From Albugo candida (lineage: Eukaryota > Oomycota > Peronosporomycetes > Albuginales), in the NCBI GenBank assembly GCA_040437565.1, contig JBDOQK010000062.1, positions 62,001 through 126,000 on the forward strand: DNA of 64,000 bases. The letters run 5' to 3'. Shown in pieces: positions 62,608 through 64,000 of this stretch. Each line of letters opens with the position of its first letter. Position 1 is the first letter of the stretch. Both the position numbers and the translations under genes were made by a program. Under the pieces are notes generated by a model. The model saw only the letters and a list, made by a program, of their open reading frames with translations, ran no database searches and was not told the DNA's origin.

Positions 62608-64000
62608 ATGTCGTCTCTGTTCCAAGTGGGAAATAATGTCGAGCTATGGCGCGTCTTGATGATGCTGTCATTTCTAGTGTTTTGTGTGATCATATTGGAG
62701 CAGATTTTGCATTACCTCGAACGTCGACTGAATCATAAAGAAAAGTATAATGAGATGCTGCGAAAGGTTTATCGGGAACTGATGGTGCTGGGGCTCATTG
62801 GGCTGTCCGTCAAGCTCTTAAAGGAGATGATTCATTTTGCAGAGCACTCACTGACATTTATCGCCTTCGAGGTCGCCGATATGATGATTTTTATATTAGC
62901 ATTAGCGCTTGTATTTCAGTCACTTTGTATCTATCTCTGGCTGCGTAAGGAAGATCAACGGCTCGGGTACAACGAAGTATTGACCGCGCAAGATTTACTG
63001 GAACTCATCAAAGCAAAAAATGAGCAAAAAACTGGAACTAAATTACCCGGTGGAAAGTCATGGTGGCCTTGCGGAAAAAAGCCTCGAGTCGTCACTGAGT
63101 CACAATTAACAGAAATAGTGGAAATGCGGACATTACGCCATTTTTTCCTGACAACGTATCAACTTCCGCAGATTTTCCCGTTTTCCAGCTATCTCAAACA
63201 CGCTCAAGATAACAAGATCGCATTTATGATTGATGTAGACGTATCGACATGGATTCTGCTGTTATTCTTGTTATTTTGTCTTGATGCCGTTGCCAAGCTC
63301 TTCCAAGATGTCAAGAAGGAATTAGAACCGGGTTCCATTCTTCGCACATTTTCGATTCTAGCGTGGTTACTGTTCATCTTTCACGTATTAGTCGCTACGT
63401 TTCTAGCCAATCTACTGAATAAAATCGTTGAAGAAGCTGGCTACGATTCAAAGAAAAAAGAAAAGGAATGGCTTGTGAATCTTGCTCAATTAGAGCGATT
63501 GCACCAAACCGACGAAACTGATGCATCCAAAGTCATTGATGTAATGCGTCATGTGGAAGAAGAGCAGGAGCGGATTGATGAAAAGGATAAAAAATACGAC
63601 TCCAAGTGTCACGACAGTGGCATTCAACTGATCTATCGATGTATACATGGTCATCATAAAATGGAAAATAGGTCCAGAAGTTGCGATGCAGACGCCGAGG
63701 ATCTCGCCCCTCGACCCAGCTTGCGTCTAGCAGGCTTCAATGTGCGTATTTGGGAGCTACTAGTTCGACTTTTGCTCATGTTTAATGGATTCTACCTGGC
63801 TCTATTCTTCGAATGTATCCTGTACCAGTTCAATGATATCAAACAATCAATCGTGATTGCGCTGGCGCTTTTCCCGCTACCACTACTGATAAATATGGTT
63901 TTCCTTCAGCCTCGAATTTTCCGCAACTTCATGTTCGTGTCCAGCGTATTCTCCGTGGACGTCTCAGCTTTAAGCGAGACAATTGCTCAATTTACAGCCA
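62608..64000 (+). CDS. Polytopic membrane protein (3' end outside window)
   Basis: Open frame from ATG at 62608 to the window end (464 codons, no stop). Hydrophobic helices lie at about residues 15-30 (VLMMLSFLVFCVIILEQIL), 55-70, 85-115, 215-235, 250-275, 390-410 and 415-435. Loops are long and charged, one near residues 285-340 being rich in Glu/Lys/Asp. ELMVLGLIGLSVKLLKE after the first helix resembles the segment after TM1 in MLO-like and related protist membrane proteins, but I cannot confirm the family. Function is unknown. Confidence 0.7.
   Translation, partial: MSSLFQVGNNVELWRVLMMLSFLVFCVIILEQILHYLERRLNHKEKYNEMLRKVYRELMVLGLIGLSVKLLKEMIHFAEHSLTFIAFEVADMMIFILALALVFQSLCIYLWLRKEDQRLGYNEVLTAQDLLELIKAKNEQKTGTKLPGGKSWWPCGKKPRVVTESQLTEIVEMRTLRHFFLTTYQLPQIFPFSSYLKHAQDNKIAFMIDVDVSTWILLLFLLFCLDAVAKLFQDVKKELEPGSILRTFSILAWLLFIFHVLVATFLANLLNKIVEEAGYDSKKKEKEWLVNLAQLERLHQTDETDASKVIDVMRHVEEEQERIDEKDKKYDSKCHDSGIQLIYRCIHGHHKMENRSRSCDADAEDLAPRPSLRLAGFNVRIWELLVRLLLMFNGFYLALFFECILYQFNDIKQSIVIALALFPLPLLINMVFLQPRIFRNFMFVSSVFSVDVSALSETIAQFTA

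Overview
This window is nuclear DNA of a protist that I infer to be an oomycete, most likely an Albugo-like white rust. The evidence is a compact genome, AT-leaning base composition, and dozens of spliceosomal introns of about 41-62 nt with GT..AG ends. It also has centriole and flagellum genes (SAS-6, CEP41, dynein p28), a secreted subtilase, a family 6 glycoside hydrolase and lineage-style Cys/His proteins. The species is an inference; no marker gene such as rRNA is present.

Layout. 0-4.5 kb: two paralogous short-chain dehydrogenases flanking a subtilisin-like protease, all on the minus strand. 5-12.7 kb: a small Cys/His protein, a DHAP/glycerol-3-phosphate acyltransferase, a NIPA-type Mg2+ transporter and a Nudix hydrolase. 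12.7-16 kb: gene-poor. 16-20.2 kb: a three-repeat MYB factor, a type I membrane protein and a double hot-dog acyl-CoA thioesterase. 20.7-27.9 kb: a large helical protein and a TBC Rab-GAP, whose shared 2.27 kb appears twice around an N gap. 28-41 kb: a very dense run with CEP41, a small protein, Rieske, LSM2, SAS-6, GH6, BioF-like, a membrane-anchored ankyrin protein, mitoribosomal mL46, endonuclease IV and an unassigned gene whose intron holds an inverted copy of its own first exon. 41.4-46.1 kb: TRAPPC9/Trs120. 46.7-49.2 kb: a 61-bp minisatellite running into the 3' end of a coiled-coil gene. 49.2-56 kb: gene-poor, with a decayed Ty1/copia relic, one secreted-protein gene and a near-perfect palindrome. 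56-64 kb: RRP46 with a probable U12-type AT-AC intron, dynein p28, a METTL21-like methyltransferase, a DEP/PH-like/glutathione-peroxidase-like fusion lacking the peroxidatic residue, and a polytopic membrane protein running off the window.

Assembly. There are ten runs of exactly 100 Ns. Nine are flanked by the same sequence on both sides (21 nt to 2.27 kb), and the tenth lies in the tandem repeat. They look like overlapping contigs that were joined but not merged, so the apparent duplications at 23-27.7 kb and inside endonuclease IV are probably artefacts. Collapsing them leaves intact reading frames.

Most genes are unrelated housekeeping neighbours arranged in divergent and convergent pairs with 30-260 bp between them; no operon logic is implied. 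Genes with many tiny introns are easy to miss: LSM2, RRP46, mL46, p28, Nudix and Rieske were resolved by matching splice phases to family consensus, and two further multi-exon candidates (57 kb and 59-60 kb) remain only partly resolved.
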